Assembly (NCBI RefSeq): GCF_004099695.1
Contig: NZ_SCHL01000021.1
Coordinates: 1 to 59,249 of the forward strand
DNA: 59,249 nucleotides
Reading direction: 5' to 3'
DNA from: Methanosarcina sp. MSH10X1
GTDB lineage: Archaea > Halobacteriota > Methanosarcinia > Methanosarcinales > Methanosarcinaceae
The position numbers and the translations under genes are program-made. The notes beneath the pieces were generated by a model. That model was not told where the DNA came from and did no database searches. It saw nothing but the letters and a program-made list of their open reading frames with translations. Below are positions 1 through 9,492 of the stretch, piece by piece (the stretch's first letter is position 1; every line of letters starts with the position of its first letter).

Positions 1-2157
1 TGTATAGTTGCCTGCTGTAGAGTAAGTATGCACTGGATCCTGCTCTGTAGAATTAGATCCGTCACCAAAGCTCCAGTTTACTGTATCTGCGTTTTCAGAA
101 CTGTCGTTAAACTGGACAGGAAGTGGAGCATAACCTTCGCTGACATTGCTGGTGAAGTTTGCTACAGGAAATACTGTCCCTGGTTCTAGTGCCGGACCGA
201 GTGTACTGAAAGTTTCTGGAGAATACTGATTATTATACCCTGTCTTGAAATATCCAGCAGAGCGATCTATATTAGAGATTCGTATTTCGTCTACTCTCCC
301 TGTTACACCAGCATCTATTTCAGGAGTACTTAACCACAGAGAATCTGGTGAAATACTTACTGGTCCTATACAGCTTGTAGTATCTTTTGTATCAAAATTA
401 CCATCAATATAATAGTTCACAGTTCCAGTTGTTGCATTGTATGTTGCAGCTACATGATGCCAGCTATTATTAGGAATTATGGTTTGTCCAGTTGCTGTAT
501 ATTCCCAGGGTGTATTTGTTTTCATCTCAGTAGTTAGACGCGTGTTTGATGAAACAGTCTGTAGCACAAGACTGTGTGAATTATGTTTTGTCGCTATTTT
601 AGCATATTGTAGCGGGGACGAAGGTATGTTTATCCATCCTTCCATGGTTAATGCTGTAATTTCTGGATTTTGTTGCTCTGGTAATTTATCTAACATACTG
701 AGCGGAAATGTAGCTAATCCCTCACTAAAAACGTAATCTGCAGTCCCTCCTGTATAGTACATTTGAAGATCTGATGATGGAAAACTGTTTCTGTAAATAT
801 CGTTTGATAATATGGAGGGAGTGTCAAGATTATCGGATTCCCAGTCTGATGACGCATTGGCTGTAATTACGTATCCTAAATATGATCTTTCGCTTGGGTA
901 GAAAGTTGGGTTTTTATCTCTATACAGCTCAATGAATCCGGTTGTTAATGGAACCAGCATATAGTAATAATCACCATACTTGAACTCCTGTATACAATAC
1001 CTTCCACCTGTGAAAATAGGGTTATTCGGATCACTTGTCCAATGTATAAGGTCTGTAGAAGTTGCAAGTCCTGTCATTCTTGTATGGTCGCCGAGGTCAT
1101 TTACTGTATTATACCAAAGATAATAAACTGGACCTATCTTGATTAAACCCCAGGGATCAAAACCCTGGCCTACACCTGATTCCCATCCACTAGCAGAAGC
1201 GTTTAAAACAGGGTTACCGGCGTATTTGGTCCAGTTTTTCCCATCTGTTGAAGTTGCGAGCCCTATTTTATTCTCTATTCCAGACCTGCCTCTGAAAAGC
1301 ATATACCAGGTAGAGTTTTCTTTCCACACATATGGCACTTCAACTGCCGAGGAATCCCATGACCCAGTCTGACCAGGTAGTAAAGCAGGATCAGGATCAG
1401 ATACCCAGTGATTTCCATCAGTAGACGCTGCATGCATAATTTTTCCGCTAGGAACGTTATACCATGCGTCATACTGGCCAGGCCCGCTATACCACATGCT
1501 CCCAAACTCACCGTTTGGAATCATTGGATTATATAAGGATTTATTAAACTTACTTGGCTGATCGAATTGTATATAGTCTCCGTTGCCATTGAAATAAATT
1601 GAGTTGTTAATTTTCCCTGATACAAGGTTTGAACCGGTCATTCCACCAAACGCAGTTCCATTATACTGAAAACTTGTTGAATCAGCAAACTGAGGGGACG
1701 AACTGAGAGGGTCCGAGTCTAAATGCTGAACAAGCGAATAATTGTAAAATCCTCCATCATCCCATACTGCAGAGGTGTTTTGTGCATCTACTGCACCTGG
1801 ATTACCATAATACAGATATAACGTAGTATTTGTCGTGCTTGATAAAAATGGGACTTTGACCCAGATATTTGCATTACATGCACCATCTGAGATGGAAAAA
1901 CTTTCTTTTTCGAATGCTAACTGATCCCCATTTGATGAGAGAAAGTTTATGTCAGTTCCGTTTGGATTCGCCAGTTCTCCAATATCAGTATCGTTCTCTA
2001 TTACCACTAGCATAGGAAAATCTGTTAGATCAGAAGCTACTTTAGTGTGATCTATCGTGATTGTTTTGCATTGTGAATAGGTGTTTTGATCTGCGTAAGC
2101 GCATCCTGGCATTAAAAGAAATAAAATTAAAATAAATAAGATGTTTCTAATTTTCAT
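1..2157 (-). CDS. Secreted DUF2341/LamG/PKD protein with inserted GH43-like beta-propeller (partial, C-terminus outside window)
   Basis: The frame is open from an ATG at 2157 to the window edge, about 719 codons with no stop, so the C-terminus is missing. Residues 1-26 form a signal peptide (MKIRNILFILILILFLL, then an AYA-type cleavage site). Residues about 30-135 look like a DUF2341 domain. Residues about 160-200 give a LamG-type opening (FNGNGDYIQF). Residues about 205-455 carry repeated propeller blade motifs typical of GH43/GH32-like five-bladed folds (MHAASTDGNHW, GLATSTDGKNW, GLATSTDLIHW). LamG-like sequence resumes at about 495-625 (LTMEGWINIP, NNSWHHVAATY), and a PKD domain (WSFGDGS) starts near residue 655. 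By family knowledge such proteins are exported and bind or process polysaccharide; the substrate is unknown. It probably belongs to the surface or adhesin-like proteins common in Methanosarcina. Confidence 0.85.
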   Translation of the reverse strand, partial: MKIRNILFILILFLLMPGCAYADQNTYSQCKTITIDHTKVASDLTDFPMLVVIENDTDIGELANPNGTDINFLSSNGDQLAFEKESFSISDGACNANIWVKVPFLSSTTNTTLYLYYGNPGAVDAQNTSAVWDDGGFYNYSLVQHLDSDPLSSSPQFADSTSFQYNGTAFGGMTGSNLVSGKINNSIYFNGNGDYIQFDQPSKFNKSLYNPMIPNGEFGSMWYSGPGQYDAWYNVPSGKIMHAASTDGNHWVSDPDPALLPGQTGSWDSSAVEVPYVWKENSTWYMLFRGRSGIENKIGLATSTDGKNWTKYAGNPVLNASASGWESGVGQGFDPWGLIKIGPVYYLWYNTVNDLGDHTRMTGLATSTDLIHWTSDPNNPIFTGGRYCIQEFKYGDYYYMLVPLTTGFIELYRDKNPTFYPSERSYLGYVITANASSDWESDNLDTPSILSNDIYRNSFPSSDLQMYYTGGTADYVFSEGLATFPLSMLDKLPEQQNPEITALTMEGWINIPSSPLQYAKIATKHNSHSLVLQTVSSNTRLTTEMKTNTPWEYTATGQTIIPNNSWHHVAATYNATTGTVNYYIDGNFDTKDTTSCIGPVSISPDSLWLSTPEIDAGVTGRVDEIRISNIDRSAGYFKTGYNNQYSPETFSTLGPALEPGTVFPVANFTSNVSEGYAPLPVQFNDSSENADTVNWSFGDGSNSTEQDPVHTYSTAGNYT

Positions 2158-3406
2158 TGTTCTCACTGGTCCCAGCAATTTTTCATACAAGATGTGGAAT
2201 AAACAAATACAACTTTGTAATAAAATTACAGGTGTTGCCTTATTAAACTTACTATTGGACTTCAGCTCATCAAACAAAAAATAGAAATTTTTATTTGTCA
2301 AAAACGATTTTTCCAATTTATCAAGTAGTAGCCTTTCAAAAATTTATAAAATTCATAAAGGCAGCATTGCGCAAAAAGTGAAGATACTATTCAGAAAAAG
2401 GAAAAAGAAAGAATAATAAAATATCCTAGAAGTTGAATGTGGATAAAGATTTCTCAAGATTGAGTAGCTATGGAATGGGATATCTGTCTGCAGCCCGATA
2501 TAAGGAAATCAATGATGGAAGCAATATCAGAGTTAAGAATATTTTTGCCAAAGATTGCTGTATGTTGTTCGGATAAAGGAGTGCATTTTTTGATTTAAGT
2601 AATCGTGGTAGAAGAAAGAACAAGAGATCATTCTCTTCCAGATGCTCAGAGATTTGTCTGATGCTGACACTTCTTAAAGGCTAAAGAAAAGATAGAATTA
2701 GAATTGCATTGTATAGATATTTATTAACTTGGGAACAACCAGGGCAATGTGATGCAGCTAAAAAAATTAAAGTGTTTCGACAAACAAGCCAATTACCACT
2801 GAGCTAAAGATGAAGGGCTTGTAACTAACCGTTAAACGGTTGCCACGTATCTTACTCAATGATACTTTACTGCTGACACTCAAACTGCCTCACAACAAAT
2901 TTGTAGAAGCTAATGGCGTTTTTTAATCATGAGATGACCTTCCAACCCGCCATATCTTAGCAGTACAAATTCCCTTAGAATTAAAACATATGAATCTATG
3001 AGCGGGTATTCATATGTATGCTTGCCTAAACACTGATCTTTTACAATGCATATATTCAGGATCATCTAACCAACTATAAAACGAAATATATCGCTTTTGA
3101 CCTAGTCGAGTAATCCTCTCAAATTAAAGATAGATCAGAGATATCCAAGTGACAACCTATTAATATATGCACAGGCTTGAAATCCGGTTCTATCTGTTCT
3201 GCTGAGTGTATAAGGCTACCTTAGGGCAGTTGAGAAAAGAGCTGTAAGTGCTGAGTCCAATCCTTTTCTGTGATTAAACCCCAAGATATTTGAAAGCATA
3301 AATAATGGTAAACAATTCAGATGTCCATAATTATCTCCAGAATTTCATTCGGGTTTATAAGCATTAAAGTTCCCTCTTATTTTCCAGATCAGATTAACTT
3401 TTCAGA
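2158..3406. other. Long AT-rich spacer without an intact gene
   Basis: No credible coding region is visible in about 1.25 kb. It holds a degenerate tRNA-like D-arm on the minus strand near 2784-2820 and a perfect palindrome, AACCGTTAAACGGTT, at 2827-2841. The rest looks like decayed DNA. The spacer lies between the start of the secreted protein and the end of the ACT-domain gene. Confidence 0.5.
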
Positions 3407-3685
3407 TCAGATTCTATGCATAAATCGGAATGCATCTTCGTGCTGTACCTTGACCTCGACTCCTAGGCTCTTTCCTTCGGCTCCCATAGCTTTCTGGAAA
3501 GCCGTCAGGTCAAAATTCTCCTGTGGAGCTTCCGCAAGCACAATCATGGTAAAGATCCCCTGCATGATAGTCTGAGTGATATCAACGATATTTACGTTGA
3601 AACTTGCCATCACAGTAGTAATCCTGGCAACTATTCCTACCCGGTCGCTGCCTATAACCGTAATAATGAAACGACTTGATGCCAT
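3407..3685 (-). CDS. ACT domain protein (UPF0237 type)
   Basis: A 92-residue single ACT domain. The N-terminus (FIITVIGSDRVGIVARIT) is the typical first beta strand and ligand-loop helix, followed by VNIVDITQTIMQGIFTMIV. ACT domains bind amino acids or other small ligands and usually regulate metabolism. Length matches the stand-alone UPF0237 family. In many archaea and bacteria this gene sits directly before a DUF711 (PFL-like) gene, but no such partner follows here: the downstream side is the degenerate spacer. The ATG at 3685 is preceded by a GGCAGGAGAT-like ribosome binding site. Confidence 0.85.
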   Translation of the reverse strand: MASSRFIITVIGSDRVGIVARITTVMASFNVNIVDITQTIMQGIFTMIVLAEAPQENFDLTAFQKAMGAEGKSLGVEVKVQHEDAFRFMHRI

Positions 3686-3956
3686 TTTATATCTCCTGCC
3701 GCTCGGACCTTTTTTCCTTACAGTCCGATGCTTAGATAGTTAAATGTTATAAATTGAGAGATTTTACACAGTATAAATTGAGAGATTTTGTTCAGATTGA
3801 AGACCTGATAGATAATAAATTAAACCACTGTTTTAAAGTAAGAAAGCTCAGTAAATTGCCTACAGTTTAAAGTACTCAATTTGAAAACCAGATCCAGAAA
3901 GACCAGTTTATCAAACATTGCCTGGATCTGGAAGAAATCTATCTACGCCATAAATC

Positions 3957-4466
3957 TCAGGTGCTCTCATTAAAACAGAGCTCAGTAATTCTCTCAGCAA
4001 TGTCCTGGATATTTTCTCTACCTTTAAGTTTTATTGAGAAGTCGGCATATCTCCGGTACAGGACTATCCTTTCCTCAAAAAGTTCTTTCAGGCTCCGATC
4101 CCTTAGTCCCACTATACCTCTTTTTCTGGCATTGGGAAGCCTTCTTACAATGCTTCTGAAGGGAGCGTCCAGAAAGATTATTCTGGACATCTTTTTTAAG
4201 TGTTCCATGGTTTTTTCGGAATAAACCACACTCCCGCCAGGGGAAATAATGCAGTTGTCCACCTGCTCTAGCCTGAGAATAGCTTCTTCTTCAAACCTGA
4301 CAAGAGCCGAATCTCCCTCATTATCAATCAAAGTCTGGAGAGGCACTCCGGTATTTTCCATGATCAGGTGATCCACATCGATAAAAGTATAGCCAAGGCG
4401 CTTTGCAAGTACTCTCCCAATAGTACTTTTTCCCGCTCCTGCCATCCCGATTAATGTTATGTTCAT
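3957..4466 (-). CDS. AroK-type shikimate kinase-like protein
   Basis: A P-loop kinase of the bacterial AroK fold: Walker A GMAGAGKST at the N-terminus, the DVD pair that binds Mg and shikimate (FIDVDHL), an Arg in the shikimate-binding segment (VRFEEEA), a GG-containing loop (SPGGSVV), a lid region with Arg residues (RLPNARKRG) and a C-terminal RRY. The expected activity is ATP-dependent phosphorylation of shikimate or a related alcohol. Archaea normally use a GHMP-type shikimate kinase, so the real substrate may differ. An upstream GTG at 4505 would add 13 residues, but the ATG at 4466 places the P-loop at the usual distance and has a GAGAAGAG-like site upstream, so I prefer it. It stands alone between two spacers. 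Confidence 0.75.
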   Translation of the reverse strand: MNITLIGMAGAGKSTIGRVLAKRLGYTFIDVDHLIMENTGVPLQTLIDNEGDSALVRFEEEAILRLEQVDNCIISPGGSVVYSEKTMEHLKKMSRIIFLDAPFRSIVRRLPNARKRGIVGLRDRSLKELFEERIVLYRRYADFSIKLKGRENIQDIAERITELCFNEST

Positions 4467-5119
4467 TGCCACACTCTTCTCAGGTGTAAAAATAGGGAAA
4501 TCCACTATTTGAAGCTTCCCGGCAGGGAGCCAGTAGGCTTAAACTTTCCGGACAGAATACATTCTCCAGCTATATAAAACGTACAACGGTACAATCTACC
4601 TGAAAATGATCCAGAATGAAATCTTCAATTAAAAATAGCCGGGCAGGATGACCGTGAAAGCGGAAATCTGACCAAAAAAATATTTTCGCTCCTGCATCCC
4701 TGACCTAGCCTTAATACAATTTTCCGGAAACCGTTATGGCTCACACCTAATATCCCCTTCTGGCGGAACGGAACGGAAAAATCCGGATACTGCTTTAACA
4801 GGAGGAACTTGTCTGTCTGTAGACATTTTAATTTATGTAGAACTTATATTTAATACTATTCTTATAAATCGTGTTAATAAATTTGATCGCAGCATATTAT
4901 ATTATTAAGATAAATAAGTCACTAAAGATAAGATGCAAATAATGAAAATCCGGAACAGAATTGGCTTGAAGGAAATGAAACAATCAGAAGAGGTTGGCCA
5001 AATATTCTAAAAAGTTAAAGTGAATATCTGAGTAGCTGAAGTAAATTTTGAGGAATCAATGGATTGGGTGTAAAAGATAGCGGAGATTAAGGAATTGAGA
5101 AAGGATCTGGCTTAATCCT
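4467..5119. other. AT-rich intergenic spacer
   Basis: About 600 bases between the Trm56 gene end and the shikimate-kinase-like gene. I see no open frame with coding character, no tRNA and no strong hairpin. It is likely the upstream regulatory region of the kinase gene plus non-coding DNA. Confidence 0.4.
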
Positions 5120-5662
5120 TTATTTAGGCTCAGTTCCTGTGTTTTCTATAACCTGCTTACCCCTTTCTGCAGGCACAATTGTCAGCTCAGCATTGGGGAA
5201 TTCCCTTTCAAGCGGTTCGCCGTCTGCAATCCTGTCCATAGTGATTGCAACAGCAGCAACTTCGGAATGGGGCTGGCTCCCGACTGCAATGTTCCAGTCT
5301 GCAAGCTGGTAAATCTCAGGAGGGACTTTCTCCGCACCTACAACAATCATAAGCCTGTCACAATTTTTAAGCTCTTCAGTAACTCCGGGAAGGTTAACCC
5401 CGTACATAGAGAGGTGGCAGACTTTTCCGCCGTCTGCTTTCCATTCCCTGATTTCCTGCTTAAAATTGACATTATTCCTGATATAGAAGTTCCCGCCCCA
5501 GCGCCTGACCACATCCTCAAGGGTCTGTACTATTCCGGGGTCGTCCGAGGCAAGGAGCATACCCTCTGCACCAAGCAACCGGGCAGTTAAGCCCACATGA
5601 GTAGTGATTCTTTTATCTCTTTCCGGGCGGTGCCCGAGGCGCAGCAAAACAATCCTTTTCAT
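5120..5662 (-). CDS. trm56: tRNA (cytidine(56)-2'-O)-methyltransferase
   Basis: Archaeal SPOUT-class methyltransferase that 2'-O-methylates C56 in the T-loop of tRNA. The N-terminus (VLRLGHRPERDKRITTHV after MKRI) is characteristic of aTrm56, and the C-terminal SPOUT knot region contains VVGAEKVPPEIYQLADWNIAVG and SQPHSEVAALAV-like sequence used for S-adenosylmethionine binding. The frame runs up to 5701, but the internal ATG at 5662 matches the family start; the longer form would add 13 unlike residues. It begins about 50 bases after the AMP phosphorylase stop on the same strand, so the two are probably co-transcribed. Confidence 0.9.
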   Translation of the reverse strand: MKRIVLLRLGHRPERDKRITTHVGLTARLLGAEGMLLASDDPGIVQTLEDVVRRWGGNFYIRNNVNFKQEIREWKADGGKVCHLSMYGVNLPGVTEELKNCDRLMIVVGAEKVPPEIYQLADWNIAVGSQPHSEVAAVAITMDRIADGEPLEREFPNAELTIVPAERGKQVIENTGTEPK

Positions 5663-5714
5663 GCTCGTGCTAAAACCCTGCAAGGTATTAAAGGATTTCA
5701 CTGAAAAAGGAAAA

Positions 5715-7235
5715 TTACTGGAACCCGTAGGTTCCGGGAATTCTTCTCAGAAGCATGCCCTCAACAACTATCGGGTTTGTTCTCTGCGCCGTTGTCAATG
5801 CGGTTTCGAGTTTGAACTCTTTTTCAGCATAGATCGTAAGTATCGAATCTCCTTTTTTAACTCCTTCACCCATTTTCTTATGGATGGCAACCCCGGCTCC
5901 CTTGTCATTGGGGGCTCCTGCAAGCCTGGCAATCTCAATTATCCACTTATTGTCAAATTCGATAACATACCCATCTGCAGAAGCAAAGATGTCGGCAGTA
6001 TATTGCCCTACCTGGATATCATCCGATTTAATGTTCGGGTCTCCGCCCTGCGCTTCAATAATCTGTCTCATCTTTTCCAGGGCTTTTCCGCTCCGCAGGG
6101 TTTCAAGTGCAACCTCCTTTCCGTGGTCTCTTGGAGCCGCGCCTCCCATCTCAAGCAGAATACCTGCAAGGGCGGCACTCTTTTCAATAAGGCTATTCGG
6201 GCCTTCCATGCTTTCCAGCACTTTCATAGCCTCCCGGACCTCCAGCGAGGGACCGACTTTTCTTCCTATGGGCGAGGAACCGTAGGTAATTGCGCACTCG
6301 ACATTCATTCCAAGCCTGTGCCCCAGGTTAATAAGGTCTCTTGCAAGTTTTTGTCCTTCTTGTACAGTTGGAACTTTTGTACTTGGTCCTACAGGGATAT
6401 CCATTACCACATTGTCGGCTCCTATAGCTCCCTTTTTTGCCATAATCGAGGCAAGCATCTGATAATAAGGATCAATCGAGAGAGGGTATTCAACCCGTAT
6501 TAGCTTATCATCAGCAGGCGCGATACTGGTGGCTCCACCCCAGACAAGCGCACCTCCGACTTTTTCGGTTATTTCTTTAACTTCCTGGGAACTGAATTCT
6601 ACAGGACAGAGCACTTCCATGAGATCGGCAGTCCCGCCTGCCCCTGTGATTGCCCTGGAACTCGTCTTTGGAATGAGAAGCCCGTTTGCAGCGATAATAG
6701 GGACAACCAGCAGAGAGATTTTGTTTCCGGGTACTCCTCCTATCGAGTGTTTGTCCATAATAGGGTGAGTGTCAAATTCGATCGTATCTCCACTCTCTAT
6801 CATAGCTCTTGTCAGCCACTCGACCTCATCGTCCGTCATTCCGTGAATATAAGAAGATGTTATAAAAGCAGAGAGTTCGATATCACTGAGATTTTCCTCA
6901 ACGATATCGTTCACGAGCACTTTGATATCATCCTGCACAACAGGCCTTTTATCCATGATTTTCTTGATCACGGATACGGATTTTGAACGGAATGCCGGGA
7001 CAACCTCGACAGGCTTATCCCATTCCCGGAAGTGCTCGTATACTTCGAAGAAAACTCCCAGCGTACCCGGAGGAACCATATCGTCCGTTGTGTCCACAAT
7101 AGCGGAAATGCTTTCATGACCACGGATACGAACCCTATCCCCCGGATTAACCCCCAGTTCCTTCGCATCGGCAATATTAAGCAATACTTTGTGCTGCCCA
7201 ATTTTTATATTAAAATGTTCCAGCTTCAACTGCAT
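5715..7235 (-). CDS. deoA: AMP phosphorylase
   Basis: A 506-residue archaeal AMP phosphorylase: AMP plus phosphate gives adenine and ribose 1,5-bisphosphate, which feeds the isomerase and form III RuBisCO salvage route. An archaeal N-terminal domain (residues 1-85, including GVNPGDRVRIRG) precedes the thymidine phosphorylase-like core. Core motifs are the phosphate-binding KHSIGGVPGNK near residue 165, SSRAITGAGGTADLMEV near 195, and AADDK/IRVEYPLS-type sequence. The length is normal for the archaeal family and longer than bacterial thymidine phosphorylase. The Trm56 gene follows on the same strand. The start is an ATG with an upstream AGGAGTTTAC-type site. Confidence 0.95.
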   Translation of the reverse strand: MQLKLEHFNIKIGQHKVLLNIADAKELGVNPGDRVRIRGHESISAIVDTTDDMVPPGTLGVFFEVYEHFREWDKPVEVVPAFRSKSVSVIKKIMDKRPVVQDDIKVLVNDIVEENLSDIELSAFITSSYIHGMTDDEVEWLTRAMIESGDTIEFDTHPIMDKHSIGGVPGNKISLLVVPIIAANGLLIPKTSSRAITGAGGTADLMEVLCPVEFSSQEVKEITEKVGGALVWGGATSIAPADDKLIRVEYPLSIDPYYQMLASIMAKKGAIGADNVVMDIPVGPSTKVPTVQEGQKLARDLINLGHRLGMNVECAITYGSSPIGRKVGPSLEVREAMKVLESMEGPNSLIEKSAALAGILLEMGGAAPRDHGKEVALETLRSGKALEKMRQIIEAQGGDPNIKSDDIQVGQYTADIFASADGYVIEFDNKWIIEIARLAGAPNDKGAGVAIHKKMGEGVKKGDSILTIYAEKEFKLETALTTAQRTNPIVVEGMLLRRIPGTYGFQ

Positions 7236-7838
7236 GAGTAAACTCCTTCCGTTTCGTTCTTATTATAATTGTAAATCTGTCACTATAATTTATTTCCCCT
7301 GAATCCAGACTTTCTGTTTATTTCTTCAACCTGAAACTGACAGCCCTGCCTGAAGAATCCGGGAAGGTAAACAGTAATCGCACAGAGAAATGTGAACAAT
7401 AGATGTGGATAATAGATGTAAATAATGAATGTTAAACTAAGGTAACATATTAACCTTCATATTATTTTAAGTAATTCCGTAGAACTTTAAGGAAAGATGG
7501 GCTAAAAGATGTTTTAAAAGAAATTCGCAGTTAAAAGATGTTTTAAAAGGAAATTCACAGTTGTGCCTGTAGCCAGCTCCAGGCTGCTTAAATGGCGCCC
7601 ATCAGATGATATTATGGGATTTAGAAAATACTTCTCAAATTGAAAGAAGAACTGAGCGAAGAAAGAATAGAGATTAATGGGAACAAATTAAGCCGGAGTA
7701 ATACCTCCTTTTAATATCAGCAAATAATATCCCGGATATTAATTGTTCTCATCTGTATTCTCATTTAATTATTACTTAGTATATTCATCACCTTGCGGGT
7801 ATATTAAGTAACATTACTCAGGTCGTTCATTCGTCTGG
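7236..7838. other. Intergenic region with a short direct repeat
   Basis: About 600 bases upstream of AMP phosphorylase. A direct repeat of AGATGTTTTAAAAG followed by AAATTC(G/A)CAGTT occurs twice at about 7497-7562. No gene is visible. The part nearest 7235 should hold the promoter of the AMP phosphorylase-trm56 unit. Confidence 0.4.
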
Positions 7839-8066
7839 TTATTTTCCATAGTTGCGCCTGGATATGTGAACAAGCCCTTTCGCAACTCCCAGCGAGATAA
7901 CTCCTATCAGGGCTGCAGTTAAGAGCACCATAAACAGGTTTTCCTCGTCAGCAAATCTGAACATTAAATAGAATAAAATAACATTTATTACTGCTCCAAC
8001 GGCCAGCAAAGCTATTGCCGGTCCACCTAAAGCTTTTCCAGTATCCCTGCCCATTGTCCAATCCAT
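7839..8066 (-). CDS. Small two-helix membrane protein of unknown function
   Basis: A 75-residue protein with two predicted membrane helices, about residues 14-37 (AIALLAVGAVINVILFYLMF) and 44-65 (FMVLLTAALIGVISLGVAKG), a short acidic turn (ADEEN) between them and a basic C-terminus (RRNYGK). I do not recognise a family. It is preceded by a TATA-like AT-rich stretch and is followed by a spacer, so it is probably monocistronic. Confidence 0.6.
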   Translation of the reverse strand: MDWTMGRDTGKALGGPAIALLAVGAVINVILFYLMFRFADEENLFMVLLTAALIGVISLGVAKGLVHISRRNYGK

Positions 8067-8483
8067 CCTGAATAAATCGTCAAATTAAGGTTTAAGGCTT
8101 ATAAACCAGATTTAATAACTAAATTAAGTGGTTTTTAACAAAACGAACTCTTTTCACAACAGGACCCAGAAGCCGAAACTGGTGAATAACGGAAGCCTGC
8201 AGCTGAGCTTTATGGTTCCTGAGATTTATCAAAGAATTGGGGTAATTGCATATAAATCTTAGGTAATTGCGATCTCTCAAGTTAGAATAAACCGCAAATT
8301 CAACCTGAAAATAGGTTATCTAAAAAACAGTAAAGCAATAGTCCTCATTAAGCGATAAAACTTCAATTTTAATACGCTTTTTCAGTAAACGCATTATTTA
8401 TCAGAAGAGATATATTATTTTTCAGAAGAGATATATCAATCACAAAAAATATCTTACAAAATAGGGATACTTAAAAGCTCATA
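8067..8483. other. AT-rich spacer
   Basis: About 420 bases between two small genes. It contains a near-repeat, TTTTTCAGAAGAGATATAT-like, at about 8400-8436. No coding signal is visible. The side near 8067 serves as the upstream region of the small membrane protein. Confidence 0.35.
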
Positions 8484-8714
8484 TCAGAGAAATTCAAGGC
8501 ATAAAGACACGTAGTACTCTCTTGCAATCCTCTTGAGCCAATCGGGAACCAGAGAGTATCGGTCAACTATAAGCTCATTCAGGTAGTACAGGGACTCCTC
8601 AGTCTTAAAGTCACAGAGCCGCTTTACTGCCGTTCTCCTGCTCCATGCAGATCTTTCATCATCCAGGGCTTCAAGGTAAAGCTGGTATTCTTTGCTGTCT
8701 TCCATTACATTCAT
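8484..8714 (-). CDS. Small HEAT-like helical protein of unknown function
   Basis: A 76-residue, mostly helical soluble protein. The segment SAWSRRTAVKRLCDFKTEES followed by LYYLNELIVDRY and WLKRIAREYYVSLCLEF resembles one to two HEAT-type helix pairs, so it could be a binding partner or adaptor. No catalytic motif is seen. It lies alone between spacers. The start ATG at 8714 could be replaced by the ATG three codons in. Confidence 0.55.
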   Translation of the reverse strand: MNVMEDSKEYQLYLEALDDERSAWSRRTAVKRLCDFKTEESLYYLNELIVDRYSLVPDWLKRIAREYYVSLCLEFL

Positions 8715-9492
8715 AATTATCTACCAATCAATATAAATATTTGTATGAGCGTGCGGAATTAAAGTCTGATGCAGATATATCCGATCAAATGCCTTCTCCT
8801 GTGGCTTATTTTACTACTGGAAAGAATCAATAAGTTAAAAGGGATTGATAGATTAAAGGATAACCGATCAATTGCGGATAAAGGGAAAACTATAAAATTT
8901 TTATGTAAAAGGTAAATTATTAACGAAATCCGCATATAAAAAAGCTCATCAGGACCCCTTATGGAAAGTACAAGAACATTACCCGGATTTCATAAGAAAT
9001 AGAGAAATAGTAAGGTAGAATTCTCATACAGTGATCAGCTGATGAGAATTCCTGCACAAGGTTTTGTTCGCTATGCTTCAGTATGTAGACATTAGTCAAA
9101 AACAATATATAATTAACGGGAATTAAATTTTGAACCCGGAGAGATATTGGTTGACGTTGAAATGTTTAATGAGAACAATTATTTTAATCGCGTTACTAAT
9201 TTTTTGCTGGAGTAAATTATTTAGGGGGAAAGCGCAAAAATGGAAAAAGAAAAATTGAAAAAGGGCAGAAAAAAGGCTATAAATAGCCCTGAAATTATTT
9301 AAAAAGTTTCTAACTTTACTTTTCCTGACTGTGAAGCAAACTCTTTAACAGTAATTGACCAGATTTTCAGGTAATATTCGAATGTACCTGTGATTAGCCG
9401 AATAAATTACCGGTAAAATTGGCAGGAATTATAATTATAGTTTTAATAGGTTTACTGGTAGCAATTTAATGAGCGGTAGCAATTTAATAGCT
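8715..9492. other. Long AT-rich spacer with one inverted repeat
   Basis: About 780 bases with no gene that I can support. An inverted repeat pairs GAATTCTCAT (9018-9027) with ATGAGAATTC (9042-9051) around a 14-base loop. The end near 9493 is the 3' side of the permease gene. Confidence 0.4.

Noticed and set aside
5604-6503. 299-codon plus-strand frame opposite AMP phosphorylase
   Set aside because: It lies within a clearly identified gene on the other strand and shows no domain.
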